Assembly: GCA_011833715.1 (NCBI GenBank)
Contig: CM022397.1
Location: forward strand, 16,079,493 to 16,143,492
DNA from: Carcinoscorpius rotundicauda
Taxonomy: Eukaryota > Arthropoda > Merostomata > Xiphosura > Limulidae
Reading direction: 5' to 3'
Length of the DNA stretch: 64,000 bases
The number at the start of each line of letters is the position of its first letter. Position 1 is the first letter of the stretch. Positions 47,297 to 60,300 of the stretch are shown piece by piece. The notes beneath the pieces were generated by a model that was not told the DNA's origin, did no database searches, and saw only the letters and a list, made by a program, of their open reading frames with translations. The position numbers and the translations under genes are program-made.

Positions 47297-50200
47297 TTTA
47301 CTCTTGCATCCGTTTTGTGTTCCACATAACCACTAACCACACTGAACTTATTCAAAATAAACAACAAAGAATAAACACATGTACTGGTGTGCATTTACCA
47401 CAAATCAAATGTAAAACTGTTCTGAAAGAATCATCTTGAAGGCAAAGATTTTGCCATCGCAGATTTGATGACAAGCTTTGAACAATATCAGTGTACGTAA
47501 TGTGACAAAAGACGAGCGCCAACAAAGCAGTCTCATCAAAATGGAATCATGTTTCTACTAAGACAGCACAATACAGATTATAGCAATGTCAGCTGGCGCA
47601 TTGACATGCTTACATTGTGACGTCGACATGAAACATGTATATTCCTCAACAGCATGTTGTGTGAAAGTGTTTTATAGCATAAGGCGACGCAAATAATGCA
47701 TGCAAAATAGACAACAGTAACACGCTAAGAGTAAATCGCCAGTTATCGACAATGTTCGCAACTACTATCTTAACACTAACTATTAATAAAAACAATACAT
47801 ATTAAATAGTGCTCTATGTAGTGGTAATACACGCTGCATACAAAATCACAATTTCAGCTAAGTGTAAGAAACAGTAGAAAGAATTGCCACCATCCTCTAA
47901 GTAGGGAAATCTACAATAGCAATCACCCAGTGTTAAAAACTTACTGAAATGTTGTCGCAAACAGCTGTAGAGAACGACATACTTGAATAACAGCAAATAG
48001 CAAGGGAACCTTTCACGCGGCAGTTTCCAACTAATGTGTTCTAAAAGTTACGAGATGTAGTTTTCAACTGACATATACGCTAAGAAAACACATTTAATTT
48101 GCGTGTTTTTTTAAGAAAAGTGATTTCGAGATGGGTCAATTCTACCAAACACATACAAAGATTCGTTAATAAAAACAACAGATAAAATATAAACTTTTTT
48201 CTATTAAAAACGTTTAACAACTCTACGGACATTATAAAGATTTTTGCATGTGAAATTTGAAAATTTTCTGATACATAAAAGCATTTTTAATCTTAAAATG
48301 AAAATTATTGGATTATACTCCACAGTTGGATATCAAACTTATTGACATCAATTCACGAAATGGTAGTTCGATAAAATTTTGAATACTGGTCAATAAATGT
48401 GACCCGTCTGGACATGGTTGAGTTTTTTAATGCCATTTTAGCAACCAGAGTGCTATTATGTAACCTGTTTACTCCCAATATGCAGAAGCATAGAACAGCA
48501 TGGACAGATTACGGTGGTGTTTACAAACTGAATGTTCTGAGACTTACGGGAGTGAGTATTATAGAACTTCTAGATGTTTGTTAACTAATCAATGCTTTGC
48601 AAATGCTGGTTTTGCGGTTAAGAAAAATGGAGACACACAAGTGGTAGACGAAATTTGTCGCAAAAAACTATTGAATCATCAAGTGAGACAGTTAGGACTC
48701 TGATAAAATACAGTATATCCTTAAGGCAGTGAGGAACATTCCTCAGTGGTGAGGCAAACTGCTAGTAATCCGAGACTGTGTCTGGGATCAGAACAGAATT
48801 TGATGGCAATGTATATTTTTACAAATACAAATCACAAAGGGTTTTTTTTTCCTACGAAAAATGAACACATCATGATGTGCACGTCTCAGGACCTTTGGGC
48901 AAAAGTAAGGGTTTCCATTAAATGTGCATAAGTTCTTAGCTTCACAGTGGTACAAAGTTAGTATTTACTACCTGTCCACATCATAATTTCGTAAGGATGT
49001 GAAAAACTTACATTATTATTTAAGGAAAAGTTGCGGGCGATTTGGATCATTTTCCAAAACATTTCACTAAGTTGCTTTAGAAGAAGAACAACTCATGGAC
49101 AGACAATGCAGTTCATGACATTAATCTTAGATATTCCAGTACTCGCACTCAAAATCCTGGAGCATTTTAATGATGAGAAGCTCAGCGACTGGTAAAGAGC
49201 TGTCAACAAGTTACATGATGCCATAACCATCATGATTCCATGTAGGACAAGAGGTCAATTTCTATGGTTATAACATAAACAGGATTAAATTAGGATTTCT
49301 AAAGATGCTAAGAGCATGAGGGGGAAGTCCCTGCTTCTGTCATGGCTTACCAGTTTCAGAAGTGTCTTATACTGTTGCTAGAGTGGGCCATCAGATGTGA
49401 TTACCCTTCATAGTATTGCTCAAACAAATTATATATAGCTGCAGATCCTCAGCCCTTTCACACCAGTGAAATCCGAGTTTGTCTTTGTTACAAACTCAAA
49501 TCAATGTAGCTGAATGCTCACATTTAAAATTATTGTGACAAATTGAGAGAAGCATGAATTAGGCACTACATGGTATGTGCTATTAGTTATATATTGATGC
49601 AAAATTGAAGTTTTCAGCAAATACTGAAAATACCAAAACCTCACTCAACCTTTTCTGTCACTTTTTGGGTAAGCTGATATTCACACTTTTCTGACAACCA
49701 CTGATAAGCTAGAAATGAGTGAAAAGGTCATCTTCAACTTTCTCCTCACATTATTGTATAATGAAAAAAAAGATAATTATTTCAGATATAGATTCAAACA
49801 TTATCATCTTAGGGATGAACCAACCGCACATTTACTTGTGTAACAAGTATAACTATACTTCTGCAACAAAACCATCCAATTCCATGCAGAAGAGACCATG
49901 AACAATGGACTGTTTTAGAATGTTTACAGTTTTGAGCCATTTGATCAACAATATTGCAATGAATTAAATGCAGAAGGAGTATACAGATCTAGATAATTAT
50001 AAGTTTGAAACACCTTTGTAGAGATACGTATTCTATAGTGGTTATAAAAGGGTCAAATTCATGTCTATTTCACTCATAAAAGGGTACAACTTTTTAAGTG
50101 ATTATAGAATTTCACAATAAAAATGTGGTATATAAATATCACAGCGATGAGTTTGGGCATTTGAGAAAGTAACATGATACATTCTGTGCTAATACAGGTA

Positions 50201-52253
50201 AATAAGATATCCAGTTTGATTTCAAACTGGAACATTTATAAGTATGTGATTTCTCACTGAAAGGGTGTGTTCTGTAATGGGATTTAAATCCATGACATAA
50301 CCTTATAGTTTCATGACAATTGCCTTTTGTTGTTGTTTACCTTGTACACATTGCAACATTTTCCAAATGTCACAGGGAGCAGATGTGTTTTTCACTACTC
50401 ATAACTATTTTCTCATTAGTAAGCTGTAGAGAAAATATAGAACATGAAAGGGATTTGTTCTTAACCAGTATTGCTTCAGTAATGAAGTCATGACACACTT
50501 ATGAAGTCTCATTAACGTCCTTTCTGAAGTATTTGATTTGCTTATCATGTGTGTACCATCTTCATTCATCTCAATACAGTTCATTTAAATTAACCTTTAT
50601 TTCAATTTATCTTCTTTCACTTCATTCTTATTTCAATACAGTGTACTTCAATTACCATAATGCAACAGTTCCTCCTAAAATTAATCAGGCAGCTTTTCAT
50701 TCACTTTTTTTTACTTCTGTAATATATTTTTTGCTTCAACTTTAAACTGTTTTTCTTCTTTTATTCCACCTACAAAAAAAGCATTAAAATTATCCTGCTG
50801 CATTTTAAGCCCATGTAAATCTTTAGTTATTGTAATGACCATAGAACTTTGAGCTAATCTACAAACTATCTCAAATAAAATAATACAGTCAGAAAAAAAT
50901 AATGTTATTACATAATGATATAAGTTACAATGCACCTTATCATGTTTCAAACAGTTTATTATACTATAGACATATTTCTAAATAAATAGTTTTCATTTCT
51001 ACACTATACACACAAGTTATCAATAAAATTTCAATTCAGACAAAATTAATTAATTTTAACAAAAAATAATTTTCAAAGGATGAAACGTATTTCGTGTGTG
51101 TAACTTAAAGCATAAGATTACCAGAATCATTTCTAATATCTTTAGTTGCATATCATTACAAAAAACATAATTTTGTATTGCCACTCATTGTGTTCTCTGG
51201 AAAGTTTACCTCTCATTCCATACGTAAGAAATTGGTTTCTGAAAGCTTCATCAAAATCTCATTTCATACAATTACAATCTTCAAATTCTAAAACTCTTAG
51301 ATTTTTTAAATATTAAAACTGGTAACAAATATTCTATTTAAATCTCTTCTTAAATTAATTTATATATGTTTTAAAGTATTATTCCGTGATATCATGTTCA
51401 ACATTTATTTTATATTTCATGAGCTCCGAGTTTCTTACTTCAAATCCTATAGAAAAATAAAATTTTAAGATATTTTTATTACTCAAGTAAAACCACATAA
51501 AATACAAAACAAATACTTAAATGACAGTCACAAAAACATTACACTAATTGCTTTAAAACGTGTCTCATTTTAGATTTTTGAGTCACACATCATTCTATAT
51601 GCTATTTGTAATACTGTAATTAATTAAAGAAACAACAAACTATCATATCCCCATTGTGTTGTTTTCTCTGTGTAACATACTAAAATAGTTCTTATATGTA
51701 CAAGAAAAATGTGTTATTTATAATTAATAAGTCTATATAACAAGTAAAACGCAATTCTCCTATATGATTATTATTGAACAGCAATTTGTACCAAAGTAAT
51801 TTATCTTTTGGTATTAATATGTCCTTGAGTTACATTGTCAAAGTCATTTAATTTACGTCCACTAGCCATAAGATGTTACAAAGATTGTAACAAGTTCGAT
51901 GTACAATAAAATTCTTGAAAAAAATTAAATCTACAAAGAAAATGTATGAAGTAAAGTAACAGAGTTTGTAAGATCTGTAAGAAACTATATTCCATTCTTT
52001 CTTTAATGTTATTTTATTTAACAGTATTTGTCAGAATGACCAAGACATAAATTTGTACACTTTTAAGTTCAGTACAAGTTTATTTTGCATCATTATCATA
52101 GTATGTGGATTGTGGCCTTAGAAATAACCTAAATCTCCCAAGCTGAACCTCATATTACTCAGAATATCATCACAGATATCACAAATGGCAAAATTTTCCA
52201 CATAGTGAATTCTAATATTTATAAGTAAAAACATTAAAAAGGTATATTAAATT
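47297..52253. other. Intergenic region without assignable features
   Basis: Between the Lifeguard and ALG13 genes. Short frames at 48.4-48.7 kb (DMVEFFNAILATRV and similar) show no family I recognise. 48.4-49.9 kb is less AT-rich than its surroundings; the rest is AT-rich. Confidence 0.4.
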
Positions 52254-53119
52254 GGGTCATTCGATGTCAAATCATCTAGATCTTGGAAAATTATCCAGGT
52301 GACCCTTTCAAAATGCCTTGAAAAAAATCACATGTGCTCATCTATCCATACAACGAAAACTTGCCACACAGTAACAAACCTGAATTAAAGTTTTGTTTTT
52401 CAAGTAAACAACGTATGGTCAGAGGATACTTAGAAAAAATTATAACTCAAAAAGTAGGTTGAACACCATCTTGATTTTTTTTGTAAATCATATTCAGAGA
52501 TGTAAGAATACATGGTAAAAATCGGTAAAGGCTGAATAACTGGTGACATGGTCAAACTGTGGCCTGAAGTAGGGCTATTTTTAGCTAAATCAGAGAAAGT
52601 TGCATACAACTACATTTTTTTTTACAGAAGATCTAATAGACTTTTAACTATAATAATTGCTGATTTATCAACTGATATATTACAGGAAATTTGAAAACAA
52701 AATTCAGCTTTGTATCATATTAAGTCTCAGAGCTATGGCTTATTATATAAATCCATGTTTTTTTACAATTTGGGGTTTTCATGTGATTTTAGAGCCTCAC
52801 TATGAAAATCCTAAGAGAGATAAACTTGGTTTGAGACCATTTTTGAATTCTGTGAGATTAATTGAGTCAGTGTAGCAAATTTCAGCTTTCTACCCCCATT
52901 ACTCTTGCAGCTTTAAGCAGCCAAAGTTGTCCAAAAATGAATTTGACAAAAATAAAAATAAATTAATTAAATTTTACATGGCTGTAAATCAGAAACTATT
53001 AGAGATATTGATCTAATCTTTGGCAAGTTATTATATGAGTAGATGAACACGTGAATGTTTTTAAGGCATTCTGTGAGGGTCACCTGCAGCCCCCTGAAAT
53101 ATTTGACATGGAATGACCC
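52254..53119. mobile_element. 866-bp element with GGGTCATTC terminal inverted repeats
   Basis: Left end GGGTCATTCGATGTCAAATC and, on the minus strand from the right, GGGTCATTCCATGTCAAATA form an inverted repeat of at least 19 bases with one mismatch. AATT flanks both ends (a possible 4-bp duplication). There is no transposase frame, so it is probably non-autonomous. Superfamily not assigned. Confidence 0.75.
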
Positions 53120-54168
53120 AATTAGCTATGTTCATCGATACTTAAAAATTTGGTTTTAGTGTATGTAGGTAACTTGTCTTGAAGAGAAGTTAATGTTAAT
53201 CACTTGGTTTTTTTTGGACACAGATAAAGAAAGGTCACACAAAAACTAAATGTGATCTATTACAGTTTTAGTTAATAATCTGTCAGACAATATTTTACTA
53301 GTAAACAGATTAGAACAAACATATTTTTAAGCTATAAAATGTAAATAAACACCACAATAACACCATACATAAATGTAAAATATTTCTCGGTTACCAGATA
53401 TGTTGTTACTTCTTAACAAAAACAGTATGTTTATGAGCTTCAGACTAGTCTTTAAAATTTTTGGTTGCTGCTAACAAAGCCATTAATTTAATGCTATATC
53501 TTATAACAGTGTTTGGGTAACAATATTCAAACTATTACATACTACTTAAAGTAGTAATGTAAGAGGCATGATGTTGAACCAAGCTTCTTAAATAGAAATA
53601 GTTATAACAACACTAAAACAAGTTAACACTTGAAGCTCAATTAATTATGAATGCTTTATGATGAGAATGATGATTTGATGATGTTGAAATATGTTTATCC
53701 TTTTTAAACTAATATTGTTGTGTTCTTTCAATCATCGAAATATTAATAAACTTAATGTAAAGGAATCTTCATAAATTCACAAAATGTAATTTTTGGTCTC
53801 CTTAAAAAAATAACATTATATATTATTTTCTTGGCACTTGCATATAATGTTAATATGGAATAAAGACAAAATGTTAAAATTCACAAACATTAAAAAACAT
53901 TTCCAACAAATGGACTTTAAATGCTTAAATATTTATCATGTCATCACCAGGAAACATTTAGATTTTACATTTCAGAAATGTTTTTGTGTAATTTATTTAC
54001 TCTTTTAATATGTATTATTTAAAGAGAGTTTTAGTGAAAATATAATCAGTTATTTACAGAAAATTTCTATTAAAAATACAAACACCTTTGAGTATCCTAT
54101 ATTTTGATTGTACATGACATATTCACACATGTTAATAATTCTGTCAAGAACAAGTTTCTAACTTTTCT

Positions 54169-54174
54169 TTTATT
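54169..54174 (-). terminator. Candidate ALG13 polyadenylation signal
   Basis: AATAAA on the minus strand about 40 bases after the stop codon; short but possible 3' UTR. Confidence 0.35.
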
Positions 54175-54210
54175 AAAAACTCAATTTTTTTAAGCATCAA
54201 CGTACACTTA

Positions 54211-54322
54211 TCACATAACACCCATTACGTTGTTTATAAACTGAGCAAATTTTGCTGGTTCTCCTCCAGGGAATGGAATCAACTGACCTTCATCCAAAGA
54301 AGCCAAAGTTTCTTTCAAAGTG
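54211..54322 (-). CDS. ALG13: ALG13, last coding exon and stop
   Basis: Acceptor TTTAATAG; encodes TLKETLASLDEGQLIPFPGG and then EPAKFAQFINNVMGVM with TGA. Corresponds to the ALG13 C-terminus, where the P-G-x-P-x-K-F motif is conserved. Confidence 0.9.
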
Positions 54323-57300
54323 CTATTAAAAAAAGAAAGGTAGAGATGATAAGATGTTAAGATTATTTGTTGTATCAATATACTACAGTAAATAAATGCA
54401 ACACTGTAGTTCCATTGATAAAAAGGGTCATAATCCACATCATGCAACAACACCAACAGTTTCCCTTTCCTAAAGTTATATCGGTGAATGACAAAGTTCA
54501 CACAACCTACATCAGTTACCATAATTATCTAATGCTATAACATGCTCACTGCTCCGTTACACTTATTTTTATTATAAACATACATGTAACATGTCCACTC
54601 CATCAAATCCAATAAAAACCAAAGAACTCAAAGTTCATAAATGGTATACAAAAAAAAAACAGCTTTGATTATTACACCAATCTGAAAAGCAAGCACAGGG
54701 AGTTTTAAAGAACTTAGGAAATTTTCATGTCAATGACATAATATTTAGATGAACAAAATTCATAAGGTCTTGTTACAGTAATAAGCTTGGCTACTTCCAG
54801 AAACAACTTTTATGTAACCAAAATAAAACATTTTAAAGTACATTTACAGTTTTAAATACAATTTAAACAATAGCACTTTTCATGCATAAGAATTTTATAC
54901 AACCTTTCATAATAAACACAGAAGTTGGTTGGTTGGTTGTTTTATGGTACAAATCAATTAGGCTATCTGTGCGAAACATCCAGTAAAAAGTTAAATTTAA
55001 AGTAAAATTATTAAAATTCATAAAAGGAAATTAAGGTAAAACAAAAAGTGTAGTATTTTAATTAAAAACATAAACAGCATTAAATCCAATTTCTACATCT
55101 AGTCTACAGCAGTAAGAGAAAAACTATACAAGTTGTAAAGGACTTTCTGTAGCATAATTGTAATTATCATAACAAACCAAGATGACTAGGTAGTTCAAAC
55201 AGCAGCATTAGTCACCTGAAGTTGGCCTTTCCTGTCCTGGTTTAGAGTTATTTTGCATTACAGCCCTTTTCTAATTTCAAATCAAACTAGGTGCACTTTG
55301 ATTCTTAAAAGGGAATCACATTGAAAAAAGGTTGAATGTATAAATTAAAAACAAACTTATATAGTATTAAAAAGATAAATGGCCTTTAAAAAAATAAAAA
55401 CATTTCTTAGATAGACAGTGTCACCATCACCAAAAACACTGTCTAATGTTATGGATAAACCTTGGGATAAAACGTTTAAAATGGTGCTGTCATTGAGAGT
55501 TATTATGAAGGCAAGGCAGTAAAATATGGTTTATTGTGACCTGAGTGTTACACAGACTACAAATTGGTGCATCAGTCCCAAATAAAAGAAAACGATGGGT
55601 TAAAAACTGTGACCAATGCATAGTCTAGTTAGAACAACTTCCTCCTTCCAAACCTTATAGAAGCTAGATGGCCAAAGTCCAATAGAGGGTTTTATTTGGA
55701 AAAGCTTATTTTCACATTGTTCACTCCAAGTCATCTGCCAACTGGCATGGACCCGAGCCTTGAATACAGGGCCATAGTCCATGTATGGAACAGGCACAAC
55801 AGTGACAGTGATAAATTAGACAGATTTAGCTGCAGTATCAGCAAGCCCATTCCAACAAATATCAAGGTGGCCTGGTATCCAGAAAAACTGGATAGAAGTA
55901 GAAGTTAGAGAAATTAACGAGTCAGTTTTGAATATCAGAAAAAACAGGGTGAGAATTAAAGTGAAGTGATTTTAGGGCCAGTAGAGAACTAAATGAGTCA
56001 GTATACATATTGCAATTGGAGTACTGCTTAGCTTCTGTGATCCAGGGCAAGAGAAATGGTGTACAGTTCAGCAATGAACACAGAAACTGTAGAGGGAAAT
56101 CTGCATGCAACTACTAAACCACAACAAACCATGGCTGAGCCTATACAGTCACCTGATTTTGAACCACTGTTATAAATAGGAACAAAAGGATGGTTTGAAA
56201 GAAGTTCAGCAAATAACAAACAGTATTTCCAATCAGGAGTATCTGCTTTTCTCAAATGACTTAAAGAAAGATCACATTTGGGGACTGTAATAAGCCATGG
56301 TGGGATGGGCTGAAAAGTGGATATAGCAATGTTATCCAAGGACAAATCCAATTCATCAAATTGTGCTTGGAAACAAAGGCCAAAAGGAGCAATGACAGAT
56401 CATCTGTTCTGAAAAAGCATGGCTCACCAAGGAAGGAAAACACAACCTCAGGTGAGTTGCTTTGGTAAGGAATGAAGTTTTGAAGCATACAGTACAAACA
56501 ACTGCAAATGGCTCAGGTGTAGAAGAGGTTCATGAGACTCTGTGTATAAGCTCTAAACTGGGAAGTGCACAAAGCCCCAGTGCAGAGCCAAAGTCCCTGA
56601 CAGTGAACGGGCTCCAGCATCTTCAAGGCTGAGGTCCTGGCAAAGTCAAAGACCAGTGATCCATTGTCTAGTTTTGATCAAATGAGAGAATGATATATCT
56701 TTTACATAGATCATTGATCTGCTCCCGAAGTGGTGGAAGGGAGGACACAGAGGATGTTCAATGCTCTTGTACATTTGACCTGTAGCTGCTTGATGTGCGG
56801 TATAAAGGTCAGCTTATGGTCAAAGATAAGCCCCATGAACTTTGTCTCAGGGACAACTTTGTTGCCTCTTAATATACCCCATGTTTGAAAACTGACATAC
56901 ATTGTGAAAGTTACTGGCATAGAGCCTGTTTGCAACAGTGAGAGGAAGTTGCTCAGTGATGGGACTCTGAGTTCCTGTAGAAAAGAACAAGAAAATGTCA
57001 AACCCATATGAACTTCGAATCACTTGTCCACTAAAAAATCTTTAATAAAAATGGGAAAATGGCCACATAAGAGAAGTTCTCACAAAATGTCGTACCTCCA
57101 TGTTTTGTCAAAAGTTCTCTCAATGTTAAATATTATTATTAAAGAAAGGTATGACAATAACTTGGTGCTAAGAATCAGGAAAAACATTCTCCTGCCAGAT
57201 CTGGTTAAAAACAATCAGAAGAATAGCAAGAAAAGCACAAGGTAAATGGTGCAGCATTTCATAGTGTACATCATCAGGTCTGACCGATGTACTGCCAGAC

Positions 57301-60300
57301 TGATGAAGGGCCAGTTTGTTGTAAAGAAACAATCAGCTCAAAAGGAAAGAGATGATCATTCTGCCCAAGTCTTGATGGCTAAGAAGGTGGAGAATACAGA
57401 GCAAACTCTGCCATCAATATCAGCACTTCCCCAAATGGGATGATGTCTCGTAAAGTCCCCCCAGGATTAAAAAGGAAAACAGCAGCTGTTAAATGAGAGC
57501 ATCAAGGTCTGACTGATCATAGGTCTCTCCGGGTGACAGATGGAGAGAACAAATAGAGATGGTACAACCCAAGTAAACACGGATGGCTATGGCCTTCAAG
57601 GGTGTGTCGAGTGGCAAAGATAGGGTAAGCACATGCTGATCAACCAACAGTGCCACCCCTCCATGTATTCGTCCATCACACAGCCTATCATTTCTGTACA
57701 AAGAAAACCACTAAAAGGTGACTGTTTCAACAGGCTTCAGAAATGTTTCTTGTAAGGAAAGACATACAGAATGGTAGGAAGCAATCAGTGCTTTGATGTC
57801 ATCCAAATTAGAATGTAAACCTTGACAGTTCCATTGTATCAAGGTGGCCATTTTTATTTATGTGTTGGCAAATTGGGTGGGGAGCTACTTCTGTTTACAA
57901 CCATGTCTTTTTTTCATTACTATCTTTATTCGAGGGAGGTCTACTGACCTCCATAGATCCTACCCTAGGTCGATTGGGCAGGTATCTGCTGTTAGAAGAG
58001 GATTTCAGCAACTGAGGACATGAACGAATGATCGTTTTACATCTTGGGATGGAAGAAGATGCACCAAAAGAAATGCCCATACCCAGAACCAAAGGAAGTG
58101 GATTTGGGGATTTAATGCAATGTATGTTAGGAACAGAGATGGATGTTGAAGTTGATTCATCAACTTTTTTTTTATCTATGGAGGTGAAAAGACTTTTCCT
58201 TTGAGAACAATTCTTTTGGAACCACAGAGAGATCTGTCTTTACTCCCACTGTAGTAGTGGAATAAAGTACAGCAGCATATGTTTTGAATCATTTTCAAAT
58301 GCTGCACCTCTTTTTCTTCAAACCATTTAGGGCAAGAATGAAAGTAGGATGGGTGAGAGCCATTGCAACTGACATAATGAGAGTCCATTTCACACTCATA
58401 GGCATTGTGGTCCTTTACTACTCCAACAATGTCAAGGAACCATGACATGACGTCTTCTAGTGACCGACTGCTGACACTGAAAATATCTACAATTAAGATA
58501 GCCTGTCTTAATGGTGGCAGGTGGATTTGATGATGTAAATGTCAGAATGAGGACACTGGTCGGCATTGTAATTCCCTCTTTGTGAGTGGAAATATGCCTC
58601 ATTGCAGAAACTCCTTGGGTGGAGAAACCAGGGAGAATCTCTGACTCTGGAATAACATTCAGTGATGTCATGAAACCCACTTGTTGAGAATTTTTATATG
58701 CAAAAACGGCTTGTTTGGGTTCAGAAAATATTTTAAATAGAAGAGCAAACAACATTTCGACCTTCTTCGGTCATCGTCAGGTTCACAAAGAAAGAGGTAA
58801 CTGACCGGAAGCTGACCACATGTTTGGAAGGGGTTGTGTAACTGAGTGTCGCAATGTAGAGGGTGGGGTTAGATGTTTGAATATATAATTTTATCTACAA
58901 TATTAATATAGGTATAAAGGCGTTCCTTTATATTGGTTTATTTTAGGTTTAAGTTGTTGTATAAGTAAGGCTTCTTTAATTTTGCGATTGTTTATGTTTG
59001 TTTCTTTATTTAGTATTTTAGTGACTCTGGAATGTTCTTCAAATCCATTTCAACAATTACTCCTCATGATGAATTCAAAGTAGCATGAGGTGTAACCTCA
59101 ATTGGTATTTGTAATTGCCTTTGAATGCAAGAGGAGTTAACTGTGCTGATATTTGGATGTTTCCACCAATATGTCACCTGAGCAAAGCTTCTTTACTGAC
59201 TTTGGAGAGTTTTCAAGTCCCTCTAGTCCCTTATAAATGAAAAAGGGAGACATCTGTCCAAAAGGTTTGTCTGAAAGAGAATGTAATATAAGAAAATGAG
59301 GTACAACAGGTGTTACAGATGTTCGAGATTGCTACTCAGAATCTTCAAGAAGTGGTTGTTTACTTATGGTCTGTTTTTCACTATTTTATTTAATTTTTTT
59401 ATTTAGAGGATTCATAATAAAAAAAGAAATATTTTGGTGCCAGCTGACCCCATCCATCAAGGAATCCTTCAAAGGTATGTACTACAATGTGAAACAAGGA
59501 CACTGCAGCAATGCCAGGTTTTCCTGAACACTATACCCAAATACCAGCATTGAATACAATGTCCATACATCCAACACTTGTCCTTGGTTGACCCAACCCA
59601 AGTGGAGCAGCAGATTGACAATAGAGGAGCCACCCCAAGGCCACCCATCTACAGGAATTCAAGGGTGGTGTGTTAGGGTTGGACCCCTCACCCACCAGAA
59701 TCCTCTCTTTCCCTTCACAAGTCATCACATGTGGCAAGCATGTGGGTGAATGTTTAGAATCTCAGCGAATTAAAACTGAAAGAACAGGACATTTCCTGGG
59801 AAGTCCCCTCACCACATACAGGAATCTGCACCAATGGGGAAACACAGAAGTTAAAAACAGAAGTATCTTTTTTTTTTCTTTTATTAAATGAGCCATTTGC
59901 TTGATATGTTGTGTTTTAAAAACTACATTAAAATATGTTGATTCCATTGATCAAAAATATATTTTCTATTGCAGAACAAGAACTGCATCAACATCTGTGT
60001 GTTTGTATGTGTATTCTGATACTTGTACTGCAGTGAGACAATATAATAAATGTGCAAACCATTAATAATTAATGGAGGATCTCTAACAATTGAAAATATC
60101 AAAAATTATCAGAGATCTTTTTAGTACTTATTGATATAATTATAATAATACCCAACAAAAGCAGGTAGTTATTATAAAAAACAGAAGGCCAATGATGAAT
60201 CAAAAATGGAAAATTAACCACTTTTTGGCAGTACCAGATGTTCTGTAGCTTGAGGTGGGTTTTGATTCCTTAATGTATTCTCCACTTGTTTTCTCTTCTC

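Noticed and set aside
50711..50950. Minus-strand frame with LAQSSMVITITKDLHGLKMQ as a possible exon
   Set aside because: A plausible acceptor precedes it, but no donor fits the end, no family was recognised, and no neighbouring exon continues it.
54345..54522. Extension of the ALG13 last exon through the longer upstream open frame
   Set aside because: The upstream part does not resemble ALG13, and the AG at 54324-54323 joins in frame to the previous exon to give the conserved sequence.
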